Shown: positions 52,707 through 61,353 of the stretch, in pieces | Layout of the letters: every line of letters starts with the position of its first letter | Numbering within the stretch: the first letter of the stretch is position 1 | Assembly: GCA_963737225.1 (NCBI GenBank) | Contig: CAVTSA010000017.1 | Coordinates: forward strand, 248,001 to 312,000 | DNA length: 64,000 nt | Direction: 5' to 3' | From: CAVTSA01 sp963737225 | GTDB lineage: Bacteria > Chloroflexota > Dormibacteria > Dormibacterales > Dormibacteraceae | Notes under the pieces: model-generated | What the model was told of the DNA's origin: nothing | Seen by the model: the letters and a program-made list of their open reading frames with translations, nothing else | Database searches by the model: none | Position numbers and translations under genes: made by a program

Positions 52707-54062
52707 GTGGCGGACCAGCCGGACCTCTTCCCACCGCCCGAGATTCCTGAAGCCCCGTCCCGCCGGGCCAGGGGGTTGGACACGCCCGGGTCGACCCGTC
52801 CCGGGGCAGGCCGCCGCGACGGCGGCACGCGGTCCGGGGAGCCCCTGCCGGCGGCCGAGATCGGTACCGAGACGCCCCTGGCGGCTCGTCTGCGGCCGGA
52901 GCGGCTGGAGGACGTGCTTGGCCAGGACGAGCTGGTGTCGGTGCTGGGCCGCCTCATCTCCGCCGGCCATCTGCCGAGCATGGTGCTCTGGGGTCCGCCA
53001 GGCTCGGGGAAGACGACGCTCGCCCGCGTCCTCGCGCGCAGCGTCTCAGGCCACTTCGAGAGCCTGTCCGCGGTCACGGCGGGCGTGGCGGACCTGCGCC
53101 GGGTGGTGGCCGAGGCTCGACAGCGCCGGCAGCTGGGGCGCCCGACGGTGCTCTTCATCGACGAGATCCACCGCTTCAACAAGGCGCAGCAGGACGCCGT
53201 GCTGCCGCATGTCGAGGACGGGACCGTGACGCTGATCGGCGCCACCACCGAGAATCCCTCGTTCGAGGTCATCTCGGCGCTGCTGTCCCGCACCCGCGTG
53301 TTCAAGCTGGGAGCGCTGCCGGCGTCCGATCTGCGCACGATCGTCGAACGCGGGCTGCACGCCGTCGAAATGACGATCGACGAGGACGCCATGGAACGCC
53401 TCCTGGCCGCCGCCCAGGGCGATGCCCGGCGCGCGCTGGGTGCGGTGGAGGTGGCGGCCGCGCTCGCCGGCGGGCCCGGTTCGGTGATCAAGGTGGCACA
53501 GGTGGCGGAAGCTCTGCAGTCCCCGCACCTGCTGCACGATCGGGCCGGCGACCAGCACTACGACATCGTCTCGGCCCTGATCAAATCGATCCGCGGGTCG
53601 GATCCGGATGCCGCCGTCTACTGGCTGGCCCGGATGCTGGAGGCCGGGGAGCCGGTCAATTTCGTGGCGCGGCGCCTCGTCATCCTGGCCTCGGAGGACA
53701 TCGGTCTGGCCGACCCGACCGCGCTCCCCGTCGCGGTGGCGGCGCAGCAGGCGGCCCACCTGGTGGGGATGCCGGAGGCCATCCACCCTCTCACCCAGGC
53801 GGCGCTGCACCTGGCCCGGGCGCCCAAGTCGGACACCGTCAAGCGGGCCTACGCGGCGGCGGCGGCGGCGGTGCGGGAGATCGGCGACCTGCCGGTCCCG
53901 CTGCACCTGCGCAACGCCCCCACCGGCCTCATGCGGCGGCTGGGCTACGGCGAGGGCTACCGCTACGCCCACGACTACGAGGGGGGCGTGGTGGAGCAGC
54001 AGCACCTGCCCGACCGGCTCGTCGGCCGGCACTTCGTGGAGCCCACCGAGCGCGACCGGTAG
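52707..54062 (+). CDS. rarA: Replication-associated recombination protein A (RarA/MgsA)
   Basis: 451 residues. After a 50-residue Pro/Arg-rich extension come the AAA+ motifs: P-L-A-x-R-L-R-P near 57, G-P-P-G-S-G-K-T-T near 95, L-F-I-D-E-I-H-R-F-N-K near 147 (Walker B), G-A-T-T-E-N-P-S-F near 172 and the tetramerisation part with S-A-L-I-K-S-I-R-G-S-D-P-D-A-A near 290. Acts at stalled replication forks. GTG start. Confidence 0.95.
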   Translation: MADQPDLFPPPEIPEAPSRRARGLDTPGSTRPGAGRRDGGTRSGEPLPAAEIGTETPLAARLRPERLEDVLGQDELVSVLGRLISAGHLPSMVLWGPPGSGKTTLARVLARSVSGHFESLSAVTAGVADLRRVVAEARQRRQLGRPTVLFIDEIHRFNKAQQDAVLPHVEDGTVTLIGATTENPSFEVISALLSRTRVFKLGALPASDLRTIVERGLHAVEMTIDEDAMERLLAAAQGDARRALGAVEVAAALAGGPGSVIKVAQVAEALQSPHLLHDRAGDQHYDIVSALIKSIRGSDPDAAVYWLARMLEAGEPVNFVARRLVILASEDIGLADPTALPVAVAAQQAAHLVGMPEAIHPLTQAALHLARAPKSDTVKRAYAAAAAAVREIGDLPVPLHLRNAPTGLMRRLGYGEGYRYAHDYEGGVVEQQHLPDRLVGRHFVEPTERDR

Positions 54063-54076
54063 GGCCCCGCCCGCGG

Positions 54077-54139
54077 CCCCGTTTCGCACGGAACGGCGGT
54101 CATCTCGAGCCTCACGACCGCCGTTTCGCAGGGAACGGG
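54077..54139. repeat. Paired palindrome, type D (42-bp phase)
   Basis: CCGTTTCGCA-N-GGAACGG units with GTTTCGC at 54081 and 54123, 42 bp apart, around an inner inverted CGGTC...GACCG. Confidence 0.75.
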
Positions 54140-54171
54140 CGTGATTCGCCGCCCGATCGCGGGTCGAAAAG

Positions 54172-54177
54172 TAGGAT
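54172..54177 (+). promoter_or_regulatory. -10 box (TAGGAT), leaderless start of ndk-like gene
   Basis: TAGGAT, 6 nt, GTG at 54184. Confidence 0.5.
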
Positions 54178-54183
54178 GGCGCG

Positions 54184-54804
54184 GTGGCAGACGCGCTTTG
54201 CATCTTCAAGCCCGACGCGGCCCACCGTCCGGCCGTGCGCGCCGCGGCCGCGGACTGGCTGCTGTCGGAGGATGGTTGGAGGGTCCACGGGCTGACCTGG
54301 TTCCAGGCCCCGCGGGCGCTGGTCGAGCGGCATTACGACTTTCTGCAGGGGCGCCCGTTCTTCCCCTGGCTGGTCGACTTCATGTCGGCGCTGCCGGTGG
54401 TGGTGGGCCGGATCGAGGCGGACGCGGCCGTGCTCGAGCGCATGCGGTTCGACCTGGGCGAGACGCGCATCGCGGAGAGCCGGCCGGGATCGCTGCGGGA
54501 GCGGTACGGGATCGGAGGCGGCGTCAACATCCTGCATCTCTCCGACGCGCCCGACACCGGGGCCAAGGAGGTGGCGCTGTGGGCCTCCCACGTGGACCTC
54601 GACGCCGACGACGCCGGCCTGGCGACCACCTCGACCGCTCCCGACCACACCTACCACCTGCGATCGCTGGCGCAGCAGTACGCGGCGGGCATCCATCGCG
54701 ACCTGGCGCGCTCCGACATCGAGCGGCTCCTGCGCGAGGAGTCGGACCTGGACGCGGACCGGTTCCCGACGCTGGCCCGCATCGTCCTCGAAGCCTTCGA
54801 CTGA
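54184..54804 (+). CDS. Divergent nucleoside-diphosphate kinase-like protein
   Basis: 206 residues against about 140 for usual NDK. The pieces fit: C-I-F-K-P-D-A at 6-12, H-Y-D-F-L-Q-G-R-P-F-F-P-W-L near 57 (H-Y-x-x-H-x-x-K-P-F-F in NDK), R-P-G-S-L-R-E-R-Y-G near 100 and N-I-L-H-L-S-D near 115 with the catalytic His. About 65 extra C-terminal residues are helical and acidic. It may make NTPs from NDPs or have another phosphotransfer role; whether it is the only NDK of the cell cannot be seen. Confidence 0.7.
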   Translation: MADALCIFKPDAAHRPAVRAAAADWLLSEDGWRVHGLTWFQAPRALVERHYDFLQGRPFFPWLVDFMSALPVVVGRIEADAAVLERMRFDLGETRIAESRPGSLRERYGIGGGVNILHLSDAPDTGAKEVALWASHVDLDADDAGLATTSTAPDHTYHLRSLAQQYAAGIHRDLARSDIERLLREESDLDADRFPTLARIVLEAFD

Positions 54805-54843
54805 GCGCGGCGCCTGAACCTGCCGAGTGCCCGGCAGTCGGGG

Positions 54844-55665
54844 GTGGCGGGTCGGCTTAGAGAGCCTGAGTGCGCGGACCCGATTGACGCTCTGGCGGTG
54901 GCGCGTGCGGCACTGCGGGAGCCGGATCTTCCGATCGCCCAGTTGGATGGTCCCAGCCGAGAGGTCAAGCTGTTGCTGGACCATCACGACGACCTGGTGA
55001 GGGAACGGACGCAGAAGGAGAATCGGCTCCGGGAACACCTGTTTGAATTGGATCCCGAGTTTGAGATCCCGGCGCGCGCCTTGAGCAAGCTCGTCTGGGT
55101 CCGCCGGATCAAGCATCGCCTGGACTCCAGAACGGGCACCGTGGCGATGCTGGCTCGCGACCTGACCAACTCCGTCCACGCGCTGAGCGTCAGCATCAGC
55201 GCGCTCGAGCGGGACCTCGAGAAGCGAGTGAGCGCCCTGGTCCCCAACCTCCTCGCCCTGGCCGGGTGCGGGGTCCTAAGTGCCGCACGGATTTTTGCCG
55301 AGACCGCCGACGTGGCTCGCTTCCGCAGCAAGGCGGCGTTCGCCAGGTTCAACGGAACCGCCCCCATCCCGGTGTGGTCGGGGAATGCCAAACAGTTCCG
55401 GTTGAACCATGGGGGAAACCGGCAGATGAATGCGGCGCTTCATCGGATAGCCATCACGCAAATCCGCATGGAGGGGTCTGCGGGCCACGCCTACTACCAG
55501 CGCCGCCTCGCCGACCACGACCAACCAAAAGACGCACGTCGAGCCCTCAAACGAAAGCTCTCCGATGAGGCTTTCCGTCGCTTGCTCCGCGACCAGGCTG
55601 CTCTTCAGCGCCTCTCTATCTGTGACGAAATTAACTTGATTCATCACCAAACCGTGACGAAATGA
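54844..55665 (+). pseudogene. IS110-family transposase remnant (N-terminus lost)
   Basis: 273 residues starting inside the family: D-P-I-D-A-L-A-V-A-R-A-A-L-R-E-P near 11 sits at about residue 100-120 of normal IS110 transposases, so the N-terminal half of the DEDD (RuvC-like) domain is missing. The C-terminal transposase_20 domain is intact: L-A-L-A-G-C-G-V-L-S-A-A-R near 138, F-A-R-F-N-G-T-A-P near 165 and R-Q-M-N-A-A-L near 196 with the catalytic Ser region. Unlikely to be active. No clear ends are seen, as usual for IS110. Confidence 0.8.
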
Positions 55666-55676
55666 ATGTGACGAAA
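55622..55676 (+). repeat. Three direct copies of GTGACGAAA
   Basis: GTGACGAAA at 55622, 55654 and 55668 straddles the transposase stop and the next start codon. Low G+C compared with the surroundings; may mark the right end of the old IS110 element. Confidence 0.5.
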
Positions 55677-55874
55677 GGAATCTGCATGCTGTGCGGCCAG
55701 AGCTTCCCTCAGAAACCGACCGGCCGACGCCGCCGTTACTGCTCGCGAGCTTGCCAGGAACGCGCCTACCGCTTACGCCGTTCCGCCGGCCTCTGGCGCG
55801 CCACCAACGCGGACCCCGCGAACCTCGGCGAGGTCACCTCCCTCCTGGACGCCGCCCTCCATGGACGACGGTGA
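55662..55874 (+). CDS. Small zinc-finger-like protein (70 aa)
   Basis: C-M-L-C-G-Q-S-F (8-15) and Y-C-S-R-A-C-Q-E-R-A-Y-R-L-R-R (26-40) form a C-x2-C...C-x3-C zinc-binding module with a basic helix, a motif seen in many small actinobacterial and plasmid proteins with presumed DNA or RNA binding. The ATG overlaps the transposase stop (ATGA), so it may be part of the mobile element. Its last 100 bases overlap the arginase gene on the other strand. Confidence 0.6.
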   Translation: MNVTKGICMLCGQSFPQKPTGRRRRYCSRACQERAYRLRRSAGLWRATNADPANLGEVTSLLDAALHGRR

Positions 55875-56774
55875 CGCGCCACTTGACATAGGAGGCTCGG
55901 CAGTCGGGGCGCGGCTCGCGTCGGCGGCGCGGCCCCAATGCGCCAGGCTGGGGCGCAGCAGGTCGATCGCCGAGGCCAAAGAGACGTCGCCACCGGGGTC
56001 GGTGCTGCACACCGACACCAGCGCCAGCGCCTCGACGCGGCCGGTGTCGAGCACCGTCTCCACCGCCGCCAGCGTCTGCGCCAGGTCGGGACCGCCGGGT
56101 GCCTTGGTGTGATGCGACGGAACCAGGGATTCGTCGAGCACGTCGAGGTCGATGTGGAGGTAGATCACGTCGGTGTCCGCCGCCAGCCGGCTCACCGCGG
56201 CGCCGAGCTCAGGCCCCACGACCGCCGCGCGGGTGACGTCGGTCGCCTGGATCAGGGTCTCCTCGGCGGCGTCGAGGTCCCGCACGTCGACCATCACGAT
56301 CCGGTCCGTGGGCAGGGCCACCTCCTGTCCGGCCCCCGCTCGCCAGACCGGGTAGCAGAGCCCGGCCGCCACCGCCACCGGCATGCCACCGAGCATTCCG
56401 CTGATGGTCGTCCGGGGCGTGTTGAAGTCACCGTGGGCGTCGAACCACACCAGCCCGATCCGCCGGGTGGCACCGAGCCCCTGCTGCAGCCCGCCGACCA
56501 TGCCGGGGACCGCCGTGCAGTTACCGCCCACCATCAGGACTTTCCGCCCCGCCCCGGCACCGTCGGCCACCGCTTCCGCGATGCGTCCGCTCATCGTCGC
56601 CAGCGAGGCGATCGGGTCGTCGACCAGCGCGCCCTCGAAGTCGGGCCGGGCAAAGGTGAGCGAGGCCCCGGACGCCTGGTAGACGCCGTCGTGCCGGTAC
56701 GTCTCCGGCTCCGGCGTGGGTTCGAACCTCCCCCAGCTGTGGGCGGCGGGCAGCTCAACGACGTGCAGATTCAT
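55773..56774 (-). CDS. Arginase-family ureohydrolase
   Basis: 333 residues from M-N-L-H-V-V; AGGAGGAGAGG lies upstream. Mn motifs: G-G-N-C-T near 82 (G-G-D-H in most, so Asp and His are changed to Asn and Cys), W-F-D-A-H-G-D-F-N near 109 and H-I-D-L-D-V-L-D near 208. The altered first motif is seen in some arginase-like or formimidoylglutamase-like subgroups, so the substrate is open. The last 45 residues are unrelated to the family and run through the small zinc-finger gene; the natural end was probably lost at the insertion of the mobile element. Confidence 0.8.
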   Translation of the reverse strand: MNLHVVELPAAHSWGRFEPTPEPETYRHDGVYQASGASLTFARPDFEGALVDDPIASLATMSGRIAEAVADGAGAGRKVLMVGGNCTAVPGMVGGLQQGLGATRRIGLVWFDAHGDFNTPRTTISGMLGGMPVAVAAGLCYPVWRAGAGQEVALPTDRIVMVDVRDLDAAEETLIQATDVTRAAVVGPELGAAVSRLAADTDVIYLHIDLDVLDESLVPSHHTKAPGGPDLAQTLAAVETVLDTGRVEALALVSVCSTDPGGDVSLASAIDLLRPSLAHWGRAADASRAPTAEPPMSSGASPSSMEGGVQEGGDLAEVRGVRVGGAPEAGGTA

Positions 56775-56853
56775 GCACCCTCTCCTCCTGGACGGGTGGC
56801 AGGCAGGCCCCACCCTGCCGGGGCCTGCCGCCGACTCCTGCCCTCCGGCCCCT

Positions 56854-57504
56854 CTACTCGCCCTCGTCAGAGGCCTGCTCGGCGCCCTCTTCGGCCACAC
56901 CTTCGGGAGCCCCTTCCGCCTCGGCCACGTCTTCGGTCGCCACTCGCGGCGGCGCGATCCTGACCACCGACTCCTCGGGGTCGCCGATCACGTCCACCCC
57001 TGGCGGCAGCTTGAGGTCACCGATGCGGAGCGTCTGGTCGGCCTCCTCCAGCGATTCGATGGAGGCTTCGATCGACTGCGGGATGTTGGTCGGGAGGCAC
57101 TCGACGGTGAGCGCGTGCACGATCGGGATCAGATCGCCGAGCCCGGCCTTGACCGCCGGAGACTCGCCGACGAACGCGATCGGGACCTCGACCTGGACCT
57201 TTTCGCGCAGGCTGACGGCGTGGAAGTCGACGTGCACGGGCGTGTTGCGCCGCGGGCTCATCTGCACTTCCTTGATCAGGACCTTCTTGGTCTCGGCCTT
57301 GGCCGTTCCACCCCCGTCGATCACCAGGTCGAGCAGAAGCGTGCGCCCGGCATGCGCGAGCAGGCGGTCCAGCTCGTGCGCGTCGATCGCGACCGCCAGA
57401 GCCGGGTTGCCCTGGCCGTAGACGACGGCGGGCACCTTGCCCAGTGGACGAAGCTTGCGGGAGGCCTTTCCCTGGGCCTCGCGAGGGCTGGCGGTCAGCT
57501 GCAT
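56854..57504 (-). CDS. rplY: 50S ribosomal protein bL25 (CTC family)
   Basis: 216 residues, the long CTC form. N-terminal 5S rRNA-binding domain with R-K-L-R-P-L-G-K-V-P-A-V-V-Y-G near 16 and H-V-D-F-H near 90, then the TL5/CTC C-terminal beta domain with E-C-L-P-T-N-I-P near 134 and an acidic tail. The ATG has AGGTGA upstream. A stand-alone gene without pth next to it. Confidence 0.93.
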   Translation of the reverse strand: MQLTASPREAQGKASRKLRPLGKVPAVVYGQGNPALAVAIDAHELDRLLAHAGRTLLLDLVIDGGGTAKAETKKVLIKEVQMSPRRNTPVHVDFHAVSLREKVQVEVPIAFVGESPAVKAGLGDLIPIVHALTVECLPTNIPQSIEASIESLEEADQTLRIGDLKLPPGVDVIGDPEESVVRIAPPRVATEDVAEAEGAPEGVAEEGAEQASDEGE

Positions 57505-57633
57505 GATCTGTTCACCTGGTGGAATGGAGCCCGCGACCGGCGCGGGACCGGTGCCCGCGGGCGATGGAATCGGGGATCTCGGGCCGCGCGCCCGGAGGCT
57601 CGCAGACCAGCATTACAGGATAGCAACCCCCCG

Positions 57634-57639
57634 TAGTGT
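57634..57639 (+). promoter_or_regulatory. -10 box (TAGTGT), leaderless start of acyl-CoA dehydrogenase
   Basis: TAGTGT, 7 nt, ATG at 57647. Confidence 0.45.
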
Positions 57640-57646
57640 GGTGAGC

Positions 57647-59476
57647 ATGGGCGAGCCTGCCCCCGTGTCGAGCGATATCCGCCCCGACGCCTCGCAGGCC
57701 GGCCCCGACTCCCACCTCCGCTGGCTGGTCGAGCGGCTCGCCGGTGACGAGCTGGCACCCGCCGCGGCGTCCGCCCTGGACGAGGCCTGTACGGCGGCGC
57801 GGGGGCCCGTCGCCACGCTCCACGCGTCCCTCCTCCGGACGCCTCCGCTCCTCGACGGCGCCGGTGGCGTCACCGTGGGAGTGGCGGCTCGTGACCTGGA
57901 GCGGGAGTCCAGAAGCCTGGGTCTGGTGGGGTCGACCTATCTCCCCGGCTGGCGCAACCTGGCCCGTCGCGCGCCCCGCGCGCTGACGGCCGCCGTGCTC
58001 CTGTCCCTGGCGGAGACCGACCGTGCGGTGGCCGGCGGTTCGCTGCTCGTCACCGACGCGGTCTGCCGGACCCTGGAGCGGCACGACCCGGCACTCGCGG
58101 CACGCTGGATGCCGCAGCTGACGGGCGCCGCCGAGCCGCCGATGACGGCCGCCATCCTGCTCACCGAGGCCAGGTCGGGTGCCGACCTGGGCCAGATCGA
58201 AACGACGGCCCTGCCCGACGGCGACGGCGGCTGGCGCCTGACCGGAGAGAAGGGGCTGGCCGCCAACGCGGGTGCGGACCTGTCGCTGATCCTGGCGCGT
58301 CCGCAGGGCGCGGTCGGCGGTACCCGCGGTCTCGCGCTGTTCGCGGTGCCCCGGCGGCTCGAAGGCGGGTCCCCCAACGCCATGCGGGTGGAGTCGCTCA
58401 GGGATTCCGCCGCCCTTCCAGGTCTCCCCGGCCTCGCCATCGGCAGGGTCCGGCTCGCGGGCGCGCGGGCGTGGCTGGTGGGGCGACCGGGTCGCGGCTT
58501 CCGGCAGGCGATGGACGTGGTCACCGCCACCCGGATCCTGCTCGGGGTGGTGGCGGCGGCGATCGCGCGCCAGGCGGCCGAGGGCGCACGCACCCGCGCG
58601 CGGCGGCCTGGCGAGGACCGCCGGGTGGGCGCCGAGCCGCTCTATCGCGAGGAGCTGGCCGGCCTGGTGGTGGATGCGGTCGCCGCCACCACCGGGGCCC
58701 TGGTCGGGGCCGACGTGCTGCAGCAGACGGACCACGGGCGTCTCGGCAACGAGGGCTCCCTGCGGCTGCTGGCGCCGCTCCTCAAGCGGTCGCTGAGCCA
58801 GCTCGCCGCCGACGCCTCGATGCGCGCGATCCGGCTCGCGGGCGGTTCCGTCTCCGCGCTCGAGCGGGGGCTCCTCGACGACGCGATCGCGATCGCGGCC
58901 TGGGAGGGATCGCCCAACGTGCTGGCGCTCGAGGTGGTGCGCGCGGCTGACCAGGGCCACGCAACGGCACTCTTCACGGACCTCGAACGCCGGCTGTCGG
59001 CCGCCGGTCTGGCCGCTCCGCTGACGGCTCGCCTGCTCGAGGACCTGGCGCGGCAGCGCGCGGAGCTGGAGGAGCTGGCGCTGCTCGACGAGCCGGTCCA
59101 GCAGGTGCAGGCCGCACACCTGGCGGACCGGCTGGCGATGCTCACTCTGTCCTCCCTTCTGGCGGAGCAAGGAGGCGCGTACGCCGAGGAGACCGGGAGT
59201 GGCCGGCTGCTCTGGATCGCGGGCCGCTTTGCGGCGCGGCTGGCCGGTGCCGCGACCGTGGCCGCAGCGGCCAGAGATGCGCGCTGGCTCCGGCACGCCG
59301 CGGCGCTGCTCGACGACCAGGGTCCCGTGCCTCTGGCGGTGGGCAGAGACGCGGTGCGCGGAGGTCGCGGCGGCGGCCTGGCCCTGAGGGGCGCCCGGGG
59401 CCCGTCTCCGTTTTCACGCGAAACCGGGTCTATGGGCGGCGCCATAGTGCCGTTTTCACGCGAAACCGGGGTTTAG
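57647..59476 (+). CDS. AidB-like acyl-CoA dehydrogenase family protein
   Basis: 609 residues. Acyl-CoA dehydrogenase fold with T-E-A-R-S-G-A-D-L-G near 182 (FAD/substrate loop), R-I-L-L-G-V near 296 and A-W-E-G-S-P-N-V-L-A-L-E-V near 420, the W-E-G-S motif typical of AidB and isovaleryl-type relatives. AidB is linked to alkylation response, but many homologues are plain flavoprotein dehydrogenases. The final 22 residues contain P-F-S-R-E-T-G twice; they are encoded by a type B paired palindrome and are not part of the fold. The true stop was probably overrun. Confidence 0.8.
   Translation: MGEPAPVSSDIRPDASQAGPDSHLRWLVERLAGDELAPAAASALDEACTAARGPVATLHASLLRTPPLLDGAGGVTVGVAARDLERESRSLGLVGSTYLPGWRNLARRAPRALTAAVLLSLAETDRAVAGGSLLVTDAVCRTLERHDPALAARWMPQLTGAAEPPMTAAILLTEARSGADLGQIETTALPDGDGGWRLTGEKGLAANAGADLSLILARPQGAVGGTRGLALFAVPRRLEGGSPNAMRVESLRDSAALPGLPGLAIGRVRLAGARAWLVGRPGRGFRQAMDVVTATRILLGVVAAAIARQAAEGARTRARRPGEDRRVGAEPLYREELAGLVVDAVAATTGALVGADVLQQTDHGRLGNEGSLRLLAPLLKRSLSQLAADASMRAIRLAGGSVSALERGLLDDAIAIAAWEGSPNVLALEVVRAADQGHATALFTDLERRLSAAGLAAPLTARLLEDLARQRAELEELALLDEPVQQVQAAHLADRLAMLTLSSLLAEQGGAYAEETGSGRLLWIAGRFAARLAGAATVAAAARDARWLRHAAALLDDQGPVPLAVGRDAVRGGRGGGLALRGARGPSPFSRETGSMGGAIVPFSRETGV
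59407..59471. repeat. Paired palindrome, type B (42-bp phase), inside the ACAD reading frame
   Basis: CGTTTTCACGCGAAACCGG units at 59409 and 59451, 42 bp apart, around CTATGG...CCATAG. Both units are read in the dehydrogenase frame. Confidence 0.85.
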
Positions 59477-59532
59477 GTCGTGAGGTTGGGCAGCGACCAC
59501 CGCCGCCGGCCGCGGCGTTCTAGGTGGGTGAG

Positions 59533-60714
59533 ATGTCTCTGGTCAGCGCGATACCCGGGAACCTCACCTCGTACGGGGCGGCCGCGATCGAGATGGACGC
59601 CCGCCTCAACCTGCAGGGCAGCCGGCTGCAGTCCGCGATCGACGCGCTGAACAGCTCGGCGCCGGACCCCAAGGTGCTGGGGCCGCTGCCCGCCCTGGGC
59701 TCCCAGCTGGCCGCGTACGCGAGCGGCAACGCGGCCGTCGATGCCTGGGTGGGCGATGTCGGCAACGCGTTCGCCAACGCCGACCAGGGAGGCTCCATTC
59801 CGGGTCGGGTCGTGCAGGCGCAGCAGTCGCTCATCAACGCGCTGGTCAAGGGTGAGGAGCCGCAGGGTGCGGCGGCCCGCGGCGCGCAGCTGCTGCGGGC
59901 GCAGGAGGCGGGCAAGAACGGGTTTCTCGACCTGCTGCCGTCGGGGCACGCGACGCTGACCTGGCTTCTGGCGAACAAGTGGTGGATCACCAAGGTCTGG
60001 GGCTTCGGCGCCAGGGGGGGCCAGCTGCCGACCGTCCTCGCCTCGCTCCTGAAGGGCTACCGGCTGGTGCCGAGCGCGGACGGCAAGTACATCATCGCGA
60101 AAGGGTGGCGGTTCCTCGGCAGCGACGACTCCTGGGTCGAGCAGTACATCCAGTCCGGCCGGCTGGACGGCACGCGGTATCTGGCCGACAACGCGTCGGT
60201 CGCCAAGTACTTCGATCTCCCGACGATGGTCAGCGGGGACCTTTCGAAAGCGTTCAACCCCACCGACGCCGCGTTCTGGAAGGCCGCACCGAAGGCCGGC
60301 GGTGCCGCCGCGATGACGCTCATGCTCGGAACCGACATCTACAACTACGGGTGGGGGAGCGATCGGAGGCAGGGGTTCGGCAACCAGTTCGCGGCCGCGG
60401 TGACGGTGGACGGCGCCACCACCGCGGGCGCGATCGCGCTGTCGGACGCGGCCGCCACCGCCGGCGGTACGGCGATGGGCGCCATGATCGGCGGCGAGGC
60501 GGGCTCCGTGGTTCCCGGTCTGGGGACGTTGATCGGAGTCGGCGTGGGTGCCGGCGTGGGGTGGTTCATGAGCACCGGCACCGGCAAGGCGCTGCGAAGC
60601 GATGCGGTGCACGTGGTTGCGAGCGGCTTCCACGAGGGTGAGAAGCTGGCCTCCGATGCCTGGGACGAGGGCAAGAAGGTGGTCGATGATCTCAATCCGG
60701 TCAACTGGCTCTGA
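59533..60714 (+). CDS. WXG/LXG-like secreted protein with glycine zipper (T7SS substrate candidate)
   Basis: 393 residues, not assigned to a known toxin. The first 110 residues are helical and resemble LXG/WXG-type export domains (repeated A-I-D, Q-G-S, A-Q-Q-S-L). The middle has W-W-I-T-K-V-W and a Tyr-rich region. Near 300-345 is a small-residue-rich membrane-active segment with G-A-M-I-G-G-E-A-G and G-V-G-V-G-A-G-V-G. It has no signal peptide. Together with the WXG100 protein two genes on, a type VII secretion substrate is likely. The start is the ATG of M-S-L-V-S. Confidence 0.6.
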   Translation: MSLVSAIPGNLTSYGAAAIEMDARLNLQGSRLQSAIDALNSSAPDPKVLGPLPALGSQLAAYASGNAAVDAWVGDVGNAFANADQGGSIPGRVVQAQQSLINALVKGEEPQGAAARGAQLLRAQEAGKNGFLDLLPSGHATLTWLLANKWWITKVWGFGARGGQLPTVLASLLKGYRLVPSADGKYIIAKGWRFLGSDDSWVEQYIQSGRLDGTRYLADNASVAKYFDLPTMVSGDLSKAFNPTDAAFWKAAPKAGGAAAMTLMLGTDIYNYGWGSDRRQGFGNQFAAAVTVDGATTAGAIALSDAAATAGGTAMGAMIGGEAGSVVPGLGTLIGVGVGAGVGWFMSTGTGKALRSDAVHVVASGFHEGEKLASDAWDEGKKVVDDLNPVNWL

Positions 60715-60786
60715 GACCGGCTCCGCCGTGAGGGCGGCCGCCGCCCCCTGTTCGCGGCGGACGGGCTGGCGCTGATCGGCGGGGGG

Positions 60787-61353
60787 TTGGGCTGGCTCCT
60801 GGTCGGGGCGGCGACCGGCCGCTGGGCGGCGGCTCTGGTGCCGGTCGGGATCGCGGTCCTGGCGATTGCGCTGGACGTGGTCAGGGCCCTGGCCGAAGGT
60901 CCCCATCCACGCCGCCCCTGGCGAGGGTTCCTGACGGTCCTGGACTTCGATGTGTTCGCCCTCGGCATGCTGGCCGGAGCCTGGGCGGCGGCGGGCGCCG
61001 CCACCTGGCTGGCGATCGCGCTGGCCGCAGTCGGGCTGCTGGTTGCCGGCCTCGGCTACGCGTACCGGCGCCGGGTCCTGGCCGCTCTCCTGGAGCCGCG
61101 ATCGAGCCCGCTGGGAATCGTGCTGGCGCTGGTCCCCGCCGTGGTCGTGGTCGCCGGCGGCACCGCCCTGGTCCGGTCTTACCAGGGTCCCGGCGCGCCC
61201 ACCATCGTGATGGCGGTGGTGGGGCTCTACGTTCTTCTCTTCGCCCAGGCCGCGGTGCTGCGGGTGCAGGTGCCGGGCTGGCGGCCTCCGGTCCGTGCCC
61301 GTCCTGGTTCGGGGACGCGGCCCCGATCAGACACAAGGAGCAGGCAGCGATGA
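60787..61353 (+). CDS. Membrane protein between two T7SS-like genes
   Basis: 188 residues, not recognised. Five or so hydrophobic segments and a basic Arg/Pro-rich end. It is in the same frame as the preceding gene, and no ATG or GTG lies between that gene's TGA and the first helix; the TTG used here falls inside the helix (the upstream codons read L-F-A-A-D-G-L-A-L-I). A CTG start a few codons earlier, or readthrough of the TGA, is possible. Overlaps the WXG100 gene by ATGA. Confidence 0.6.
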   Translation: MGWLLVGAATGRWAAALVPVGIAVLAIALDVVRALAEGPHPRRPWRGFLTVLDFDVFALGMLAGAWAAAGAATWLAIALAAVGLLVAGLGYAYRRRVLAALLEPRSSPLGIVLALVPAVVVVAGGTALVRSYQGPGAPTIVMAVVGLYVLLFAQAAVLRVQVPGWRPPVRARPGSGTRPRSDTRSRQR

